Shown here: positions 1 to 12,276 of the stretch, piece by piece
Numbering within the stretch: position 1 is the stretch's first letter
Layout of the letters: each line of letters begins with the position of its first letter
Source: Strobilurus pachycystidiatus
Taxonomy: Eukaryota; Basidiomycota; Agaricomycetes; Agaricales; Physalacriaceae
Direction of reading: 5' to 3'
Assembly: GCA_019915135.1 (NCBI GenBank)
Contig: JAHLMK010000001.1
Span: 2,666,001-2,730,000, forward strand
DNA: 64,000 nucleotides
Notes under the pieces: model-generated
Database searches by the model: none
What the model was told of the DNA's origin: nothing
What the model saw: only the letters and a program-made list of their open reading frames with translations
Made by a program: the position numbers and the translations under genes

Positions 1-1940
1 ACACAAGAGCCGACTGCCCTTGCCCTTGCCCTTGAGCAGATCCGTCAGAGTGCATCGCGATGAAGGCTCCACGAACAGCATCCTGCGTAACGCCGGACGC
101 GTTTCGCGGGGCAAGAGACGGAAGATACTCTCCGCGCCACCTCCGTGGAACGTAGCTACACTGTCGCTCCGCTGACGACGCTTACTAGGCGTTTCGCGAG
201 GAGTCTCGGCGTTGAGAGTGTTGACGGCATCGGCAACGGCCTTGCGGTCGACAACGGCCATAGTAGAAGCGCGTGTCCGTTCAGGCTGGGGTTTGGGCTT
301 GGTCGTTGAGAGCACTTCTTCGCTGGGGCTGCCACCCGTCGGGAAGACCTGCACAGCATAGGCCGCGCGTGGGCTGAGAGGGAGAGACTCCGTGGAATCA
401 CCCGGACGGTCAAAGACGCGAACGGAGGGATCCTCGGGAGCGAGGGAGGAGCCGGGGGAAAGGATGTCCGCCAAATGAGGACTGCCCATATGGGGAGTCA
501 TCATGGGCAGCGTCGCGGTGCTGTGGCTGATGGGGCCATCGTACTCGTTGAAGGCAGCAAAGTCGCGGATATTCACTTTGGCATCACGTGAAGGAGGATC
601 AGTTATGGCGGTGGACTCGGTGTCGGTGACATCATCGGAGTCGCTAGAATGCAGGGACGATGTTGTTTCCGGCTCGGTGTTGAGAGTGGATGAGGTAAAA
701 GTGGGGTGGGACGTGTTTGCTCGCTCTGGGGAAGCAGGCGGCGGTATCGACATCGTGAGAGCAGTGGGCGCGGTGAGCCCGCGCTGGGGACTCTTGCGTT
801 TGGGCGGGTCGGCGCAGGCCACGGAGAGATCCGGGTGCGCCTGCACGAACGCCCGGAAGGAGGGATCCTGCTTGGGATCTGGGATCTTCCACGGGAAGCG
901 GCGCAGAACCATGCAGAGGAATATAATCGCCACACTCCAGACATCAGACTTGCGAGGGTCGTACGAATCCGAAGACAGGACCTCCGGTGCAAGGTAGGGG
1001 TCACTGCCCACGATGCCGGTAGCGGGCGTATGCGATGATTTGCCCGGGTAGTGGAACACGGTCGCCGTCCCAAAGTCAATGAGCTTGACGATGTTGTCCG
1101 TCGTCATCACGCAGTTGTCGAGCTTGATGTCGCGGTGGGCGAGCCCGAGCTCGTGCAGGTAGTCGACGCCGTCGCAGATCTGGCGGAAGACGCAGTATAT
1201 CTCTGGCCGACACATCTTGCCGGACATGACAACCGAAAAGAGGTCGTACGGGGCATACTCCATCACCTGCGCAGAATTAGCTATCGGGGGCACTGTTGCA
1301 AGCGGGGCTGGGCTACCTCGTAGTAATGGCCGTGGTCGGAGACGATATCGACTGTCTCGATGATGTTCGGGTGCTTCAGCGTCGAGCCCACGCAGAACTC
1401 TGCAGTCACTTTTTTCTGATACTCTTTTTCCGACTCGCCTGTGCGCTTGGGCCGGAACTCTTTGACGGCAAAGATGGACCCGCCGTTCTTGGGGCTAGCC
1501 TTGATGAGCCGCACCGTGCCACCAGCGCCCGATCCAAGCACTCGTCCCCATTTTCCGTACTTTTTCGACAGGTGGGCGTGCGTCGCTTCCTGCAGGGACG
1601 GGACGGGCGTCGAGATACCCGATGCGCGGGTAGGGTGGGGCGTCGAGGGCGGGTGAAGGTTTATAACGTCCGGCGACGACCGCTGCGACACGGTCGTCGA
1701 TGCCGACGGTGATGGCGTGCGCTGCTTGCGAAATGGGTGCTCGTCGTGGATGTGGTGGTTCAGGAAGCGCTTCAGGTCGTGCAGTGCGCCGTGCTTGGCC
1801 GCTGCCGGCGTGGCGGGCGGCGCAGTGGGGCTGCCGCTCACCGATGTCTTGCGGGGGAATCGAAAGCGGGATTCACTGCGCGGCGACGGGGGTGCTTCTA
1901 CCATCGTTGGCGAGGAAGGGGCGAGAGACGATGAGGGCAT
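1..1940 (-). CDS. Ser/Thr protein kinase, Hal4/Sat4-Npr1 type (C-terminus outside window)
   Basis: About 630 residues are visible, read from the ATG at 1940; the gene runs off the left edge. A Ser/Pro-rich N-terminal region of about 125 residues precedes the kinase domain. The glycine loop reads GSGAGGT, the ATP lysine is in FAVKEF, the catalytic loop is HRDIKLDN, the metal site is DFG and the activation segment ends in APE. All catalytic residues are therefore present. One 50-nt intron (1267-1316) splits the domain between HYYE and [10 protein letters not shown]. After the RFPWKIP motif comes a low-complexity insert of about 200 residues, and then the last lobe resumes with [15 protein letters not shown]. 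Yeast members of this family regulate plasma-membrane transporters such as Trk1 and nutrient permeases; the same role is inferred here. Only 100 bp separate its ATG from the end of the upstream Prp28 gene. Family placement is confident; the exact paralogue is not. Confidence 0.85.
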
Positions 1941-2040
1941 AACGAAGGTTTTCGGCCCGATTTAAGGCTTAGGAATTGGACTTGAATTGCGATGTGACGC
2001 TTCTGTGACATCTTATCTAATATGTCCTGACCCACACGGC

Positions 2041-4436
2041 CTACTCTGTCTCGTCCTCCCTCTTTCGCTTCATCTCCCGGCTAACCTTGTGCTGCGCCGC
2101 CTCGTGTTTCGCCAGCTCGTTCGGTACTTTACTCACTGGGCTCTTGCTGATCTCTTGGCGGAGCTCGTACATTACCTCGTCATCCTCGTTCGTCAAGAAC
2201 GTGATCGCTGTGCCCAACTTTCCTGCTCGGCCAGTACGTCCAATTCGGTGAACATACGCCTCAATCGTGTTGGCCATCTGGTAATTGATGACTAAGCCAA
2301 CGTCCTGCAGTTTCGGGTTAGCATTGTGGCATCTCTATGAAGCAATACATAACCGACCTTGACATCAATTCCGCGACCAGCCAAGTCAGTTGCGACGAGG
2401 ATGTCACTTTCGCCGGAGCGGAGAGCCTGTAGCGCTGCCTCACGCTGTTCCTGGTTCTTGCCGCTGTGTAATGTTGACGCATTCCACTGCAAACGTCCGT
2501 CAGTAAAAATAGAACATGAAACAAACAATACCCACGTTAGCCCGTTGCAAGTCCTTGGCCACCATATCGGCCGTCTTTTTCTGGTTCACAAACACAATTA
2601 TGGGTGAGGGATATTCGCCGCTGTTCAATATCTCCAACATTCGTTGCCTGATTGAGTCGGTTAGTTTCTGTATTTCTCGACCATGGGTGTTCACGTACTT
2701 CTTCTTCTCGTCCCCGCTGACAAACTCGACTCTCTGCTCGACAGTGTCCACTGCTCGGCCGGCTTCTCCGATAGTGATTATCGCTGCCTTCTTGAGGTAC
2801 TTACGGGCCAGCCGCTCTACCGCCGCAGGCATGGTCGCGGAAAACAAGGTAGTCACTCGTGTCCGCCCTTTCCGTACCACGGCCCCATCTACATCCATAG
2901 CGCTCCCGGCGTCTTCCCCAACCATCGTTTCCGTCGGGAGCGCGTCCAAGATGAAATTCAGGTCGGCCTCAAACCCGAGATTGACCATCCGGTCCGCCTC
3001 ATCCATAACCACATATCGACACTGTGATAAAACCAACACATGCCTCTCTATCACGTCTTTCAGACGCCCAGGTGTGGCTATGATAATCTCCGCTCCCTCG
3101 CGCAGATTGAACTGTTGTTCCTCAACAGCACGCTAGATAACACAATCAGATCTGTCCATCAATTTCAATTTGACAGAGCGCTTACCCCTCCGACTATCGA
3201 TACGCATCGGTACCCCAGCGGACTGGCAAACTTGCGCGCCTCACTCTCAATCTGTTGTGCCAGCTCACGCGTTGGCGCAAGAATGAGCGCGTAGGGACCC
3301 AAGTGTCGGTTGTCGTCATTAAACCTCGGGAGATTCAGGATAAATGACAGCATAGGTATCACAAACGCTGCCGTCTTACCAGAGCCTGTAAATCCAATCA
3401 TTGAACACAGTCCCTTTGATGAACAAAAATAGACGCACCAGTCTCTGCGATACCGATGATGTCGCGGTTCATCAACCCAATGGGAATAGCCTGCCGTTGG
3501 ATAGGTGAAGGCTCTTTGTAGCCAATACCCTCTATGCAGTCCAATATTTGCTTTGGAATATCGGATTCGTTCCAACTTCTGAGAGGATGGGGTATGTTGC
3601 CGCCACGCGCACCGATACTGAAGTCTTCCCTGAAAATGCGCCAATCACGTTCCTTCATCTCATTAAGCGGCTTCTCAGACCAGTGCCGTTCATCGACCAC
3701 TGTAGACCTCCTTTCCATGGCATCCCGACCTCCGTCATCGATGCCAGCAAGACGTCCCCGGCCAAACATGACCTGAGGTGCATTTTGTTGGAGAGGCACG
3801 GAAGCTTCAGCAGAGAACGTGTCGTCGGTAGCGTCCCAGTCGAAGACGAACTTGCGGTCGTTCATTTTGCGAATCTTGCGCTTCTTGGGTCCGACGCCGA
3901 GATAACGAGAGCGAACAGCATCTAGTTCTGAGGATGACATAGAGGTGACTGGGGCAGTCGACGTAGGTGCGGTCGGCTGAGGTGGGGGAGGCATAGACAT
4001 GGAAGAGGGCCCTGTTGGGGTTGACCGGCCACGGTCTGCACGAGGTCCAGTAGGTGCATTGGCAGGAGGAGGTCTCTGCTGCCTTGGATTTGAGTGGTCT
4101 GATGTGTGGATTGTTTAGTGATGAGGTTAATCGTAGTTCGATGTAATGTAACGCACGTCTGGAGGGGGGTCCGCGGTTGTCCTTGGGCCGAATTTGAGCC
4201 TCCAAAGCCTCTCTGTCTCGACGAGCATTTTCCTCTCGCTCTTTCGCTTCGCGGATCTCAGCTGCCCGCTTTGCAATTGCGACCTTGGCGCGTTCCTCTT
4301 TCGACAAAAACTTGGGCTAACGACGGGTGAGTGTACGCAGGTATATTAAGAGCGATCTTACCTTAGAAGCAGCCTCTTTCTCTGCTTTCTGCTTCTGTAG
4401 GAGAGTCTCGATTGAAAGAGGGCCGGACCCGCTCAT
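2041..4436 (-). CDS. PRP28: Prp28-type DEAD-box RNA helicase (DDX23 homologue)
   Basis: This is the spliceosomal ATPase that exchanges U1 for U6 at the 5' splice site. The N-terminus begins [20 protein letters not shown] and continues into [19 protein letters not shown], a pattern characteristic of fungal Prp28. A charged and Pro-rich linker follows. The helicase core contains ETGSGKT (interrupted by an intron between ETG and SGKT), [39 protein letters not shown] and [10 protein letters not shown]. The protein ends with a short basic and acidic tail, KRKREDETE. About eight short introns are implied by frame changes between exons; their junctions were placed by eye. The start is the ATG directly before SGSGPLS, because sequence upstream of it is the divergent promoter shared with the EF-hand gene, whose ATG is 77 bp away. 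Confidence 0.93.
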
Positions 4437-4513
4437 TGCGTCAAGAGTCAAGTACGAACACGTGGGTTCGATCACTCTCATCTTCCACTGTGACTTTTGT
4501 TCACCTTCGACCA

Positions 4514-5013
4514 TGTCCAGCGTAAAGCTACTCGATGAAGAGGGCGACATGACACTAGAGGTATTCACAACACTATTCCATGTCTGGATTCTCTAACACC
4601 TGATTCGATTAGTTTGAAGCCGCTCTCAAGCACATCTTTGAAAAATACGCCGTCAATGGAATCATGACGCGCGAAAAAATACAGCAATGGTCAAGGGATA
4701 CCAACGGCGAAGAGAACGCGCTCAACGAGGACAGCATCGACGAGATCATTGAATACTTCGATGTAGACGACGATGACAACTTGACGTGAGTGTCTCTACG
4801 TCGCGTACTGAGATTACTGATTGATGTTCAATGACTGCAGATACAAGGGATTTCTTTCCATCTTCCAACTCCAAACCGAGAACGATCCTGCTGAGACCTG
4901 GCGAGACCTTGTACGTTTGCTCTGAGTCTTACCGCTCATCAGCACCATCTGATAAGCAATCCCATTCTCAGGCAAAACACGGGTTTAATAATGAACTGCA
5001 ACTTGAAAAATAA
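4514..5013 (+). CDS. Small EF-hand protein
   Basis: Four exons give a 110-residue protein starting MSSVKLLDEEGD and ending GFNNELQLEK. Exon joins are GAG|TTT, AC|A TAC and CTT|GCA, each with GT..AG introns. The middle holds a helix (EAALKHIFEKYAVNG), a second helix (REKIQQWSRD) and an EF-hand-like loop DVDDDDNLTYKGF. Position 12 of that loop, normally Glu, is Gly, so calcium binding by this loop is doubtful. The first helix-loop-helix has no clear calcium ligands at all. It resembles EF-hand-only proteins found in many fungi, but I do not recognise a named function. It is divergent from PRP28 and probably shares its promoter. Confidence 0.75.
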
Positions 5014-7425
5014 ATATCTTATTGTTTATTTCCCCGGCTCAGTCTCGGCTCGAAGGCCGGAACACGGAAGATAGCACCCTGCGGCGGAAGTCTGGGGCTG
5101 CGGACCTACATGTGTCTACAACCTTGAATGACGGAATGCTTGGCCTTCGGTTCAGACTCCTTGGCTTCTGCCAAGTCCCCCATACGAGCCCGCCTCGCAC
5201 ATTGGTCACTGCCATTTGTTCTTGGATGTTACTGAATACACATGCAGCAAGGACAGAATTCCAGCTTGCCTTGGCACTTTGCCACGCGATCGAGGCTGCG
5301 CTGAATCTGGCCGGTCATTTTCCTATTGGACGCCACCGACTTCGTCGACGCTCGCCTATCATCCAACCTCATCTGTCATTCATCCGACATCGGATGTATG
5401 CTAGTACCAGGCTGGATCTGATATTGCGCCCGCCCATCCAAGATGCACATTGAACAAAGTACTCACATTCTCTCACAATGCCGCTGACGCCGCCCTCCGA
5501 TCGTGGCGTATAACACTCAGCTCGCGGACAAGTCGCTTGATGTCTTCCGGCGGGCGGGTTGACATCATGCGGTTGATTCAAGCTTGTGCGCTCGCAAGTG
5601 TATTGGGATTCTCCCGCTTCGATGATCGATTTCAATTGACAGAATTCATCAGCGCACCAGTCGTCGGGCCGCTGACTGTTGGTGGGAGCTCGACAATCTG
5701 ATCCACAGGCTGAATCACCAGGTAGGCAGCATGGCAGACGTTCAGGATTGCCCTCGCGGGGAAACAAATCTCAAAACATCTGCTTCAGAAATGTGGAACG
5801 CTTGACATGTCAACTCTCAAACCTGCATACGTACTCTGACCCAGGATTCTAGATGGCGTGTGATCATTCTGGAGACTCTTCCACTATACCCTCGAGGAGT
5901 CTTCTTGCCCATCTGAGTATCAGCACCCACCCACATGGTGGTGTTCAAAGTTTCCTGGCAACACCGCGTACCCACTGCGCACTCTATGCGGTTAACATGG
6001 AAAGGTGAGCACACTGCAACCCACTCGACCACGCTGCGACGTTATGATCGCTCGAACTTGGTGCCTTGGTTGGAGAGAACCCACTCCAGATCTTGTGTTC
6101 GAACTTTCTGTCAATGTTGGGGACGGCCAGCCTGAGTAGCCAAGACTCGGGGGCTATGTGGCGCTGTGTAATTCTCAGGCTTCATAACTCACGCAAGTCA
6201 GTTGTTTCGATGCCGTCAAGAGATCTAGTATCATGTTACCCACAGCGTCCTTGGCTTTGCCAGAAATCTGGGCATGGTAGTACACTGACTTTGATCACTG
6301 TCATCTAAGAATTATTTCTGTTGTCGATCCAGCGAAAGAGAGTAAGATGCTTTCCGGTGACAAACGGGCTTCGTGATCATCGGCGTCCGCTTTCTACAAA
6401 GAATCGTCTTGGAAGGGCACGATGGAAACGCTTTGGCTGTGGTTACGTTCTTCGAGCACCTCACTCCATGCTGTCGCTGTCCCATGGCGGTGCAACACCT
6501 CAAGAACAAGAATAAATCTATTTCTATGCACAAGGACTTCCTTATTCGTCAAGGAACCGGTAAGTGACGTTAGTGGCGACATGTGCAGTTGTAACTCTTC
6601 GACTTCCAGATCTATTGTAGCGAAGGCAGCAGGTGCCTTCTTACTCGCCCTGCGCCTTTTATGGGACCGTCTCCTGGCATGGCCGAATTATATAGTACCT
6701 CTCTACTACTGGCCTGAGTTCTCGCGCCCCGACTGAAACTTGTCGACCCATCCTTCTTGTTTGATATACCGTCAGCGCACTCTCCGGATGTCACGTCTCG
6801 TCTCGTCTATCCCGGAACGCTCGTAGCAGTATAATAATGACTGCTTCCCGAACAACCCCAAGGAATTGGCCATCATTCACATATTTGATCTATCAGTTGG
6901 GTGTGTCTACCCACTTTTCGGGATCTGTCCAACGCCGTGTCGCGTCGTAGTGCGTGGTATTTCGTCAGGAATCTCAGGATTGGTTTTTTCCATTGATTGC
7001 TGTCACATTTTTACGAATAAAAAATCGTCACCAGGCCGGCTATGATATCAATTACCTTCCGACTTCGCCTTGTTCGAAGCCACCGCTCGAGCTCGTGGCG
7101 TAACTTGATATTCCCGGGGAGCCTCCGGCATTTCGCATATATTGATATCGGGGGTTTTTCCCTCGCGAATTCGAAGGGTTGATGTTGTAAGGGTAACGTT
7201 TGATCGAGGACATTCATCATTGTTTCCAAGGTTGTCGACGTCGGCGTCGGCGTCGCTGTGACACTTTTTAATTATACGCGCTCGCAACTCACCTCTCCAG
7301 TACCTTGTGAAGATGTGCAGAACTTGATGAATTCGAAACGAGTGGTTCCTGCGTTGCTGTATTATTCCACTCGTGACCAATATTGTACATTCCGGAAATA
7401 CGACCAATACTCACAGAAGACGACG
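5014..7425. other. 2.4 kb stretch without a recognisable gene
   Basis: No open frame here shows a domain, a plausible exon chain or sensible composition. The longest frames (about 130-140 codons at 5022-5453 plus and 5369-5767 minus) overlap on opposite strands and are not convincing. I see no long terminal repeats, transposase or reverse-transcriptase motifs, and no tRNA. The stretch may be a decayed mobile element or long untranslated sequence between the EF-hand gene and the 3' end of YOS9. Confidence 0.5.
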
Positions 7426-8979
7426 CTACAGCTCATCCAGTGGTCGAGAGTCCTCTTCATCATAATAGTCTTCCTCGTCGTCTTCGTCTCTTTCCCTGAC
7501 CTCAATCCCCGCCGACTTCAAGACGTCCATGAGCCGATCCATAAGAGCCCCGTTGTCTCCCGCCTCGTCACTTTCCATCAACTCTTCCAACGGCAGATCA
7601 TCCACAAACTCCACCATCACTGCACCATCATCGGAAACGACGACCTTTCCGTTTGAGAGGTCTACACCCTGACCTGAGCCCAGAAGCATGTTCATGGCCT
7701 TCTTGATGATATCGTCGTACTGTTGTTGATTAGCGTTGGGGCCCGGCTTCCCATTCTCCTTGGTCGGAGGAGGGAGCTCGGCTGTAGGTCGAACCAGCTT
7801 CCACGGGAAATCCTGCGGTTCCTTCCCTTCGATGGTGTTCGCCGCCACGTCTGAGTTGCTGACGATTTCGCGACACTGGATGTAGGCCTGTTCGTTGACA
7901 TCGCGCGTGCTCTTGAATCCTGGCTCACTACAGAGTCTCGGGGTGTTGATCACGAGCACGTAGGAGCATGTTTTGGCTTCCTTGACGAATAGGATGGTGT
8001 CCGACATGGCCATCGAACAATGGAACTGACCAGGAACATGAGAATATAATTACAGTAGTTGAATTGAATGGGGCGGAACCTGAACTTGGACCTCGCGAGG
8101 TTTTCCTGACTTGTCGCACATCGTGCCGTCACCCCAAGTTTGGACGAGGTAGCGGGAACCACCTGCGCCACCATGTGCCAGTTCTATGGAACCCTCACGG
8201 ACGGCGACATCGGTGCTGGTTTGTGGGGCTTTGCCGAGAGTGTACGCTTCCCACTGCAGATATGATGGGTAAGATGGAGGCGTCAGCGTGGGAGAGAGAA
8301 CGCGCCTTGGGATCTTCCTCGGGTTTGTAGCCGCCTGCGAAATAAAGAAGGACAATAGTCAATTGGTGAGGTGCGATATTAGAAATAGTAGGACGGACCA
8401 GGCGCGGCGCCGTGTTGGTGGACACGCTCTTTGAATTGGCGGATCTCTGCGTTGTGACAGTAAGAGTAGGTGAACCAGCCTTGACGGTGCTGCAGCGGAG
8501 AAGGTGTGAGCAGAGGCGATCGAGAAACACGTGCGAAGGCGACGAACGTAAAGGCAGCTGCCGGCGAGAGGTTGCAGCAGTGACCAACTGTGCGCCGGAG
8601 AGGCTACGATTTCTGGTTCGGGGGTGGACGCAGCGGGTGGATCGAGTGCCTTGGGAATCAGACAGAGATACGTGTCGTTGGGGCCCATCCGCATGTGTTC
8701 GAGCGAGTAGTTGTTGGACACTGGCTGCGGAGCGGCGTCCTCCACGTCCCCCGACGCGATCTCCTTGTGTGTGGGGAGCGGCTGGCCGAGAAACTCGAGT
8801 TCGCCGCCAGAAAGACCGCCATTGAGCCATTTCTGAGCAGTCTCGTTCTGCAGCGGCAGATGGGAGAGAAAAGACACTTTGTATTTGGGAAAGGCATATG
8901 TATCCTCCGGCAGAGAATGGAGCAGGCGGGCAAAGGAGAGGCGGCAGCAGAGGGCAGAGAGCAGCAGGATGCCGTGCAT
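7426..8979 (-). CDS. YOS9: Yos9/OS-9 family ER lectin
   Basis: This is a luminal lectin of ER-associated degradation that reads trimmed mannose glycans on misfolded proteins for the Hrd1 ligase. The start at 8979 gives a hydrophobic signal peptide (ILLLSALCCRLSFA). The MRH domain is spread over several exons: GWFTYSYCHNAEIRQF, then GGYKPEEDP, then RYLVQTWGDGTMCDKSGKPREVQVQFHC, then KEAKTCSYVLVINTPRLC. These include the Cys pairs and the Gln, Arg, Glu and Tyr positions expected for glycan binding. A region rich in acidic residues follows. The last four residues are LDEL, an HDEL-like ending compatible with ER retention. Length is about 460 residues. The intron after HQHGAAPG begins GTCCGT. Confidence 0.9.
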
Positions 8980-9211
8980 GATGGCAGACGTGTCAAAAAG
9001 GAAGTGACCGCCGCGCTGAACTTCGGCGGATTGGAAGGGGCCGGCCGATGTGATCAGCAGTTACGTGACAGAGTCCCCAAACCGAGAGCTGCAGCTGAGA
9101 TAATAAAGGCAGCTATGCTGCAATTCATTGGCGAATTCTTCTAAATCCGGGCAAGGTGCTGTCCTGCCATTAAAGCCGTTCACCAGCCTTTCCCCCGTTT
9201 CCCTCCCGACC

Positions 9212-9708
9212 ATGTCTGCGTCCCCGCGTGAGGCCCAGGACGAGTCCCCAGACAAGCTCGAAGACGAGCTCGACGAGAACGCACCCTCGGCCGAGCCCAG
9301 CGAGCCCGGTGGGTGCCCACCGATGCCTGTGTGGTTCATCTTGCTTATCGTGCCTGCACAGCGCCGCCAGCAGCCCCCGCGTCGCCCGAACAGCCGCCCA
9401 AGCGCGGCCGCGGCAGGCCCAAGGGCTCCAAGAACAAGGGGCCCGCCGCCTCGGCCTCTGCCGCGCCCAAGCGTCCGCGCGGGCGACCTCCCAAGGTTCG
9501 TCCCTCCGTTCCGACGTGTCGCGCGTTGTTCACCGCCCGTTCGCAGGAGAAAAAGGATGACGACGAGCCCGCAGAGTCATCCACCACAAAACGCGGTCGC
9601 GGCAGGCCCCCGAAGCACCCTCGCCCCGCTGCTGAATCCAGTGGCGAGGGCGACGCTGCGGAACCGCCGCCCAAACGAAAGCGCGGCCGGCCAAAGAAGT
9701 CGGCGTGA
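9212..9708 (+). CDS. AT-hook (HMGA-like) DNA-binding protein
   Basis: Three exons (introns near 9310-9361 and 9496-9547) encode about 130 residues. The N-terminus is acidic (EAQDESPDKLEDELDENAPSAEPSEP). Four AT-hook cores follow: KRGRGRPKGSK, KRPRGRPPK, KRGRGRPPK and KRKRGRPKK. Each has the central GRP that inserts into the minor groove of AT-rich DNA, and linkers rich in Ala, Ser and Glu separate them. There is no other domain. This fits a small nuclear architectural protein. The gene is divergent from YOS9 (232 bp between ATGs). Confidence 0.82.
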
Positions 9709-10086
9709 TTGACCACGCTCGCCGCGATCCACGTTTCTCCTCTCAAGTTGGTTTGCTGTTGTACGCCCTGTCACGATCGATATCCACTTTATCTCGCCTC
9801 ACTCGAACTCTTTCTTCCACCTTTCTTGGGTTACGCGCTAGTCGTCTTGCTCTGCTCTGTCTTGTATTTATCTTGGATTGTACATACGCTTTCTTCACAA
9901 ACGAGCATCATCTGTACGCATTCAATCAACGAAATTGGGACGCTCTCCGTGCGAGCCTCATGGGAATTTCCCAGTCCTTTTTGCACATGCCTTGTCAAAT
10001 CGCGATTTAATTCGTTTACAGCATTCTTCTATATCGATAGCACTTTTCCAACACGGCCCACTCGCTTGGTCCATCGACTCAATGAC
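9709..10086. other. Intergenic, convergent 3' ends
   Basis: This 378-bp pyrimidine-rich stretch lies between the stop of the AT-hook gene and the stop of the kynurenine 3-monooxygenase gene. It probably holds both 3' untranslated regions. I see no RNA gene or repeat. Confidence 0.5.
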
Positions 10087-11969
10087 TCAGGCTTGCGTCC
10101 TGTGAGACACCGCCATGCGCACGCCTCTCAATGCCCATAAGCCCGCCATGCCGACTATTGCCGTCCCTGTCCATCCTACAGTCGTCAACATGCGAGACTG
10201 TCGGGCGGCCTTGTGTTTCGCAATAGCGTAACTGATGTCCGGCCGAAAGGTCACCATCGTGTAGAGAGGGACCCACCCCTTCGGCTCCCCTTCATAGAGC
10301 ACACGAGAGAACAGCTCGTTGAACGACTCAAAGGCCATATTTCTCCGCTTACTCCACGAATACAGGAAATTGTCCAGCGCCTTTTTGAATAAGAACATCG
10401 GAGAAGTCACCAGGTGGCGCATCTCTATGCTGGAAGAAAAAAAAAGGGAATTTATAACATCATCAGGAAACGTAGCTTTCCACGCCTGTCAAGGGAACCG
10501 CTTACTAGTTGTTCATCGCCAGATCACAGATGGCGACCAGATCTTCGTGGCGATTCTCAGAATACCTATTCAAGGCACGTGCCATTCCCTCGTCGACGTC
10601 CTGGCGGGGCGCGCTAGTCACCGGATACACAGCCTCTTGACATAACATGAAATCAAGCACCCGCACGTCCTCCAAGCCACAATTCAGTCCTTGTCCGTAA
10701 AAGGGCACCATTGAATGCGCGGCATCCCCCAGAAGGATCGCTCGATCCAAATAATGATATGGTTTGGACTGCGCGGAGGATTATAATTTCGGAGAAATCG
10801 AAAAGGAATTATGAATACCTTCGTGCAGATTAGGGGACTGCGAGGATTAGACGTAAAATCATGCAATAGTGCCTTCTCGCCCATGAGGGTGACAGCATCC
10901 GGGAAATGTAATTTAAACCATGAGAGGATTAGTTCGGGGTTGGTGAGGCGATCCAGTTCAGTCGTAGGTGCGAACAATGTGCATGTAAAAGTTTTGTCCT
11001 AGAGTGAAATGAAATGAAATTTAATAACGCGGCGAACCAGATGAATGTGGAGGCACCCTTACCTGGTTCGGGAGCGCGATGAGCATAAATGAATGGCGCG
11101 GCCAGATATGAAGGTGGTTCGGATCGAGCAGAAAAGTTGGTTCCCCGTCCGAACTGCGTCCTGCCGGAAGCTTCAGCTCGATATATTCGTCGGTGATGTA
11201 CTCTTGCTGGTAATTCATTCTGTGACCATATGCTCTGTGAACATGCCCCCAGTATTATCCCTGAGGAAGAGAGACCCACCTCACGACCCGCATCATCTGT
11301 CGGCGAACCGTCGAGAAGCTGCCATCCGCACCAATGCAGAAGTCAAAGCCAACAGAGACGTCTTTCTCCGCACTAAGATCCCGGAAAGTCATCACGCGTG
11401 CCTCGAAATCGACATGGAGCAGTTTGTGCGTGAAATATACATTCACGTTCTCCGAGGTAAGCGCTTCTTCTAACAGGGCCTCGTTCAGCAGTCCCCGGTC
11501 AATTGAATTGATACACTATGGGGGACAGACAGTCGTGAGTATATAGAGAGCAAGAAGGAGGATAGCTAGAGAAATGGAACAAGCTAGAAAGCACCAACCT
11601 GTCCATCGCGGTCATACAACTGACTATCAAGGTCGCCGTCTAGATGGTGTATCATTCGCCCGCGCATGGGGACGACGGACTGGAGAAATCTTTGCGCCGC
11701 TCTGGGATCTATGGCATTGATCGCGCACAGGCCTCGGTGCGAGATGGCCAGATTTATGGAACGGGCGCGGGCCGCTGCCCTCGATGACGCGAGGCGAGGA
11801 TCTGTTAATGATGATTGGCAGGGGGAATGGTGTGGGTGACAAGAAGACGGGACGGACCTGGCCTGCCTTCGTAAAGTGACACACGCCAGCCACGCTTGGA
11901 GAGTGCTAATGCGGCAAGACAGCCCACCGGGCCTGCACCCACGATGACTGCTTCGCGCGGCGAAGCCAT
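10087..11969 (-). CDS. BNA4: Kynurenine 3-monooxygenase
   Basis: This FAD- and NADPH-dependent enzyme hydroxylates L-kynurenine to 3-hydroxykynurenine. The start at 11969 gives MASPREAVIVGAGPVG, with the GxGxxG dinucleotide fold at the very N-terminus. Further family blocks are RSINLAISHRGL, CIGADGSFSTVRRQM, the substrate-side YIELKLP and HLHIWPR, and the second FAD motif LGDAAHSMVPFYGQGLNCGLEDV. The C-terminus has a hydrophobic segment (TAIVGMAGLWALRGVRMAV), consistent with the outer-mitochondrial-membrane anchor of this family. Several short introns separate these blocks. It is divergently paired with the kynureninase gene across 307 bp. Confidence 0.93.
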
Positions 11970-12276
11970 TCCACAGGTATTAAAACTCGTATCGGATCAA
12001 GTGCCACAGAGAAAAGGAAAAGCTCCGAGTTCTAGCGAGAGTGCGGGAGAATCAGCAGAGGTGGCGGTCAAAAGGAATTCCTGGCAAGGCGAGTCACTGG
12101 CCAAGAGCAAGGAGCATCTGGGTCGCGTCCCAGTGAAATTTCCGTGAATGACAAACAGCCCCGGGATGTGCCCGGGATCTAATCTCATCGCTCAATCTTG
12201 TAATGTGATCGTTCTTATCCCCGCACCCACTGAAGCCAACTTGAAGGCTTTCTCCTCGACTCTCATCGTCCCCACA
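11970..12276. promoter_or_regulatory. Shared divergent promoter of BNA4 and BNA5
   Basis: The 307 bp between the two start codons must hold both promoters. A GAGTCA motif (TGACTC on the minus strand, a Gcn4/Cpc1-type half site) lies at 12091-12096. No clear TATA box is seen. Co-regulation of the two enzymes is inferred from the arrangement only. Confidence 0.55.
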
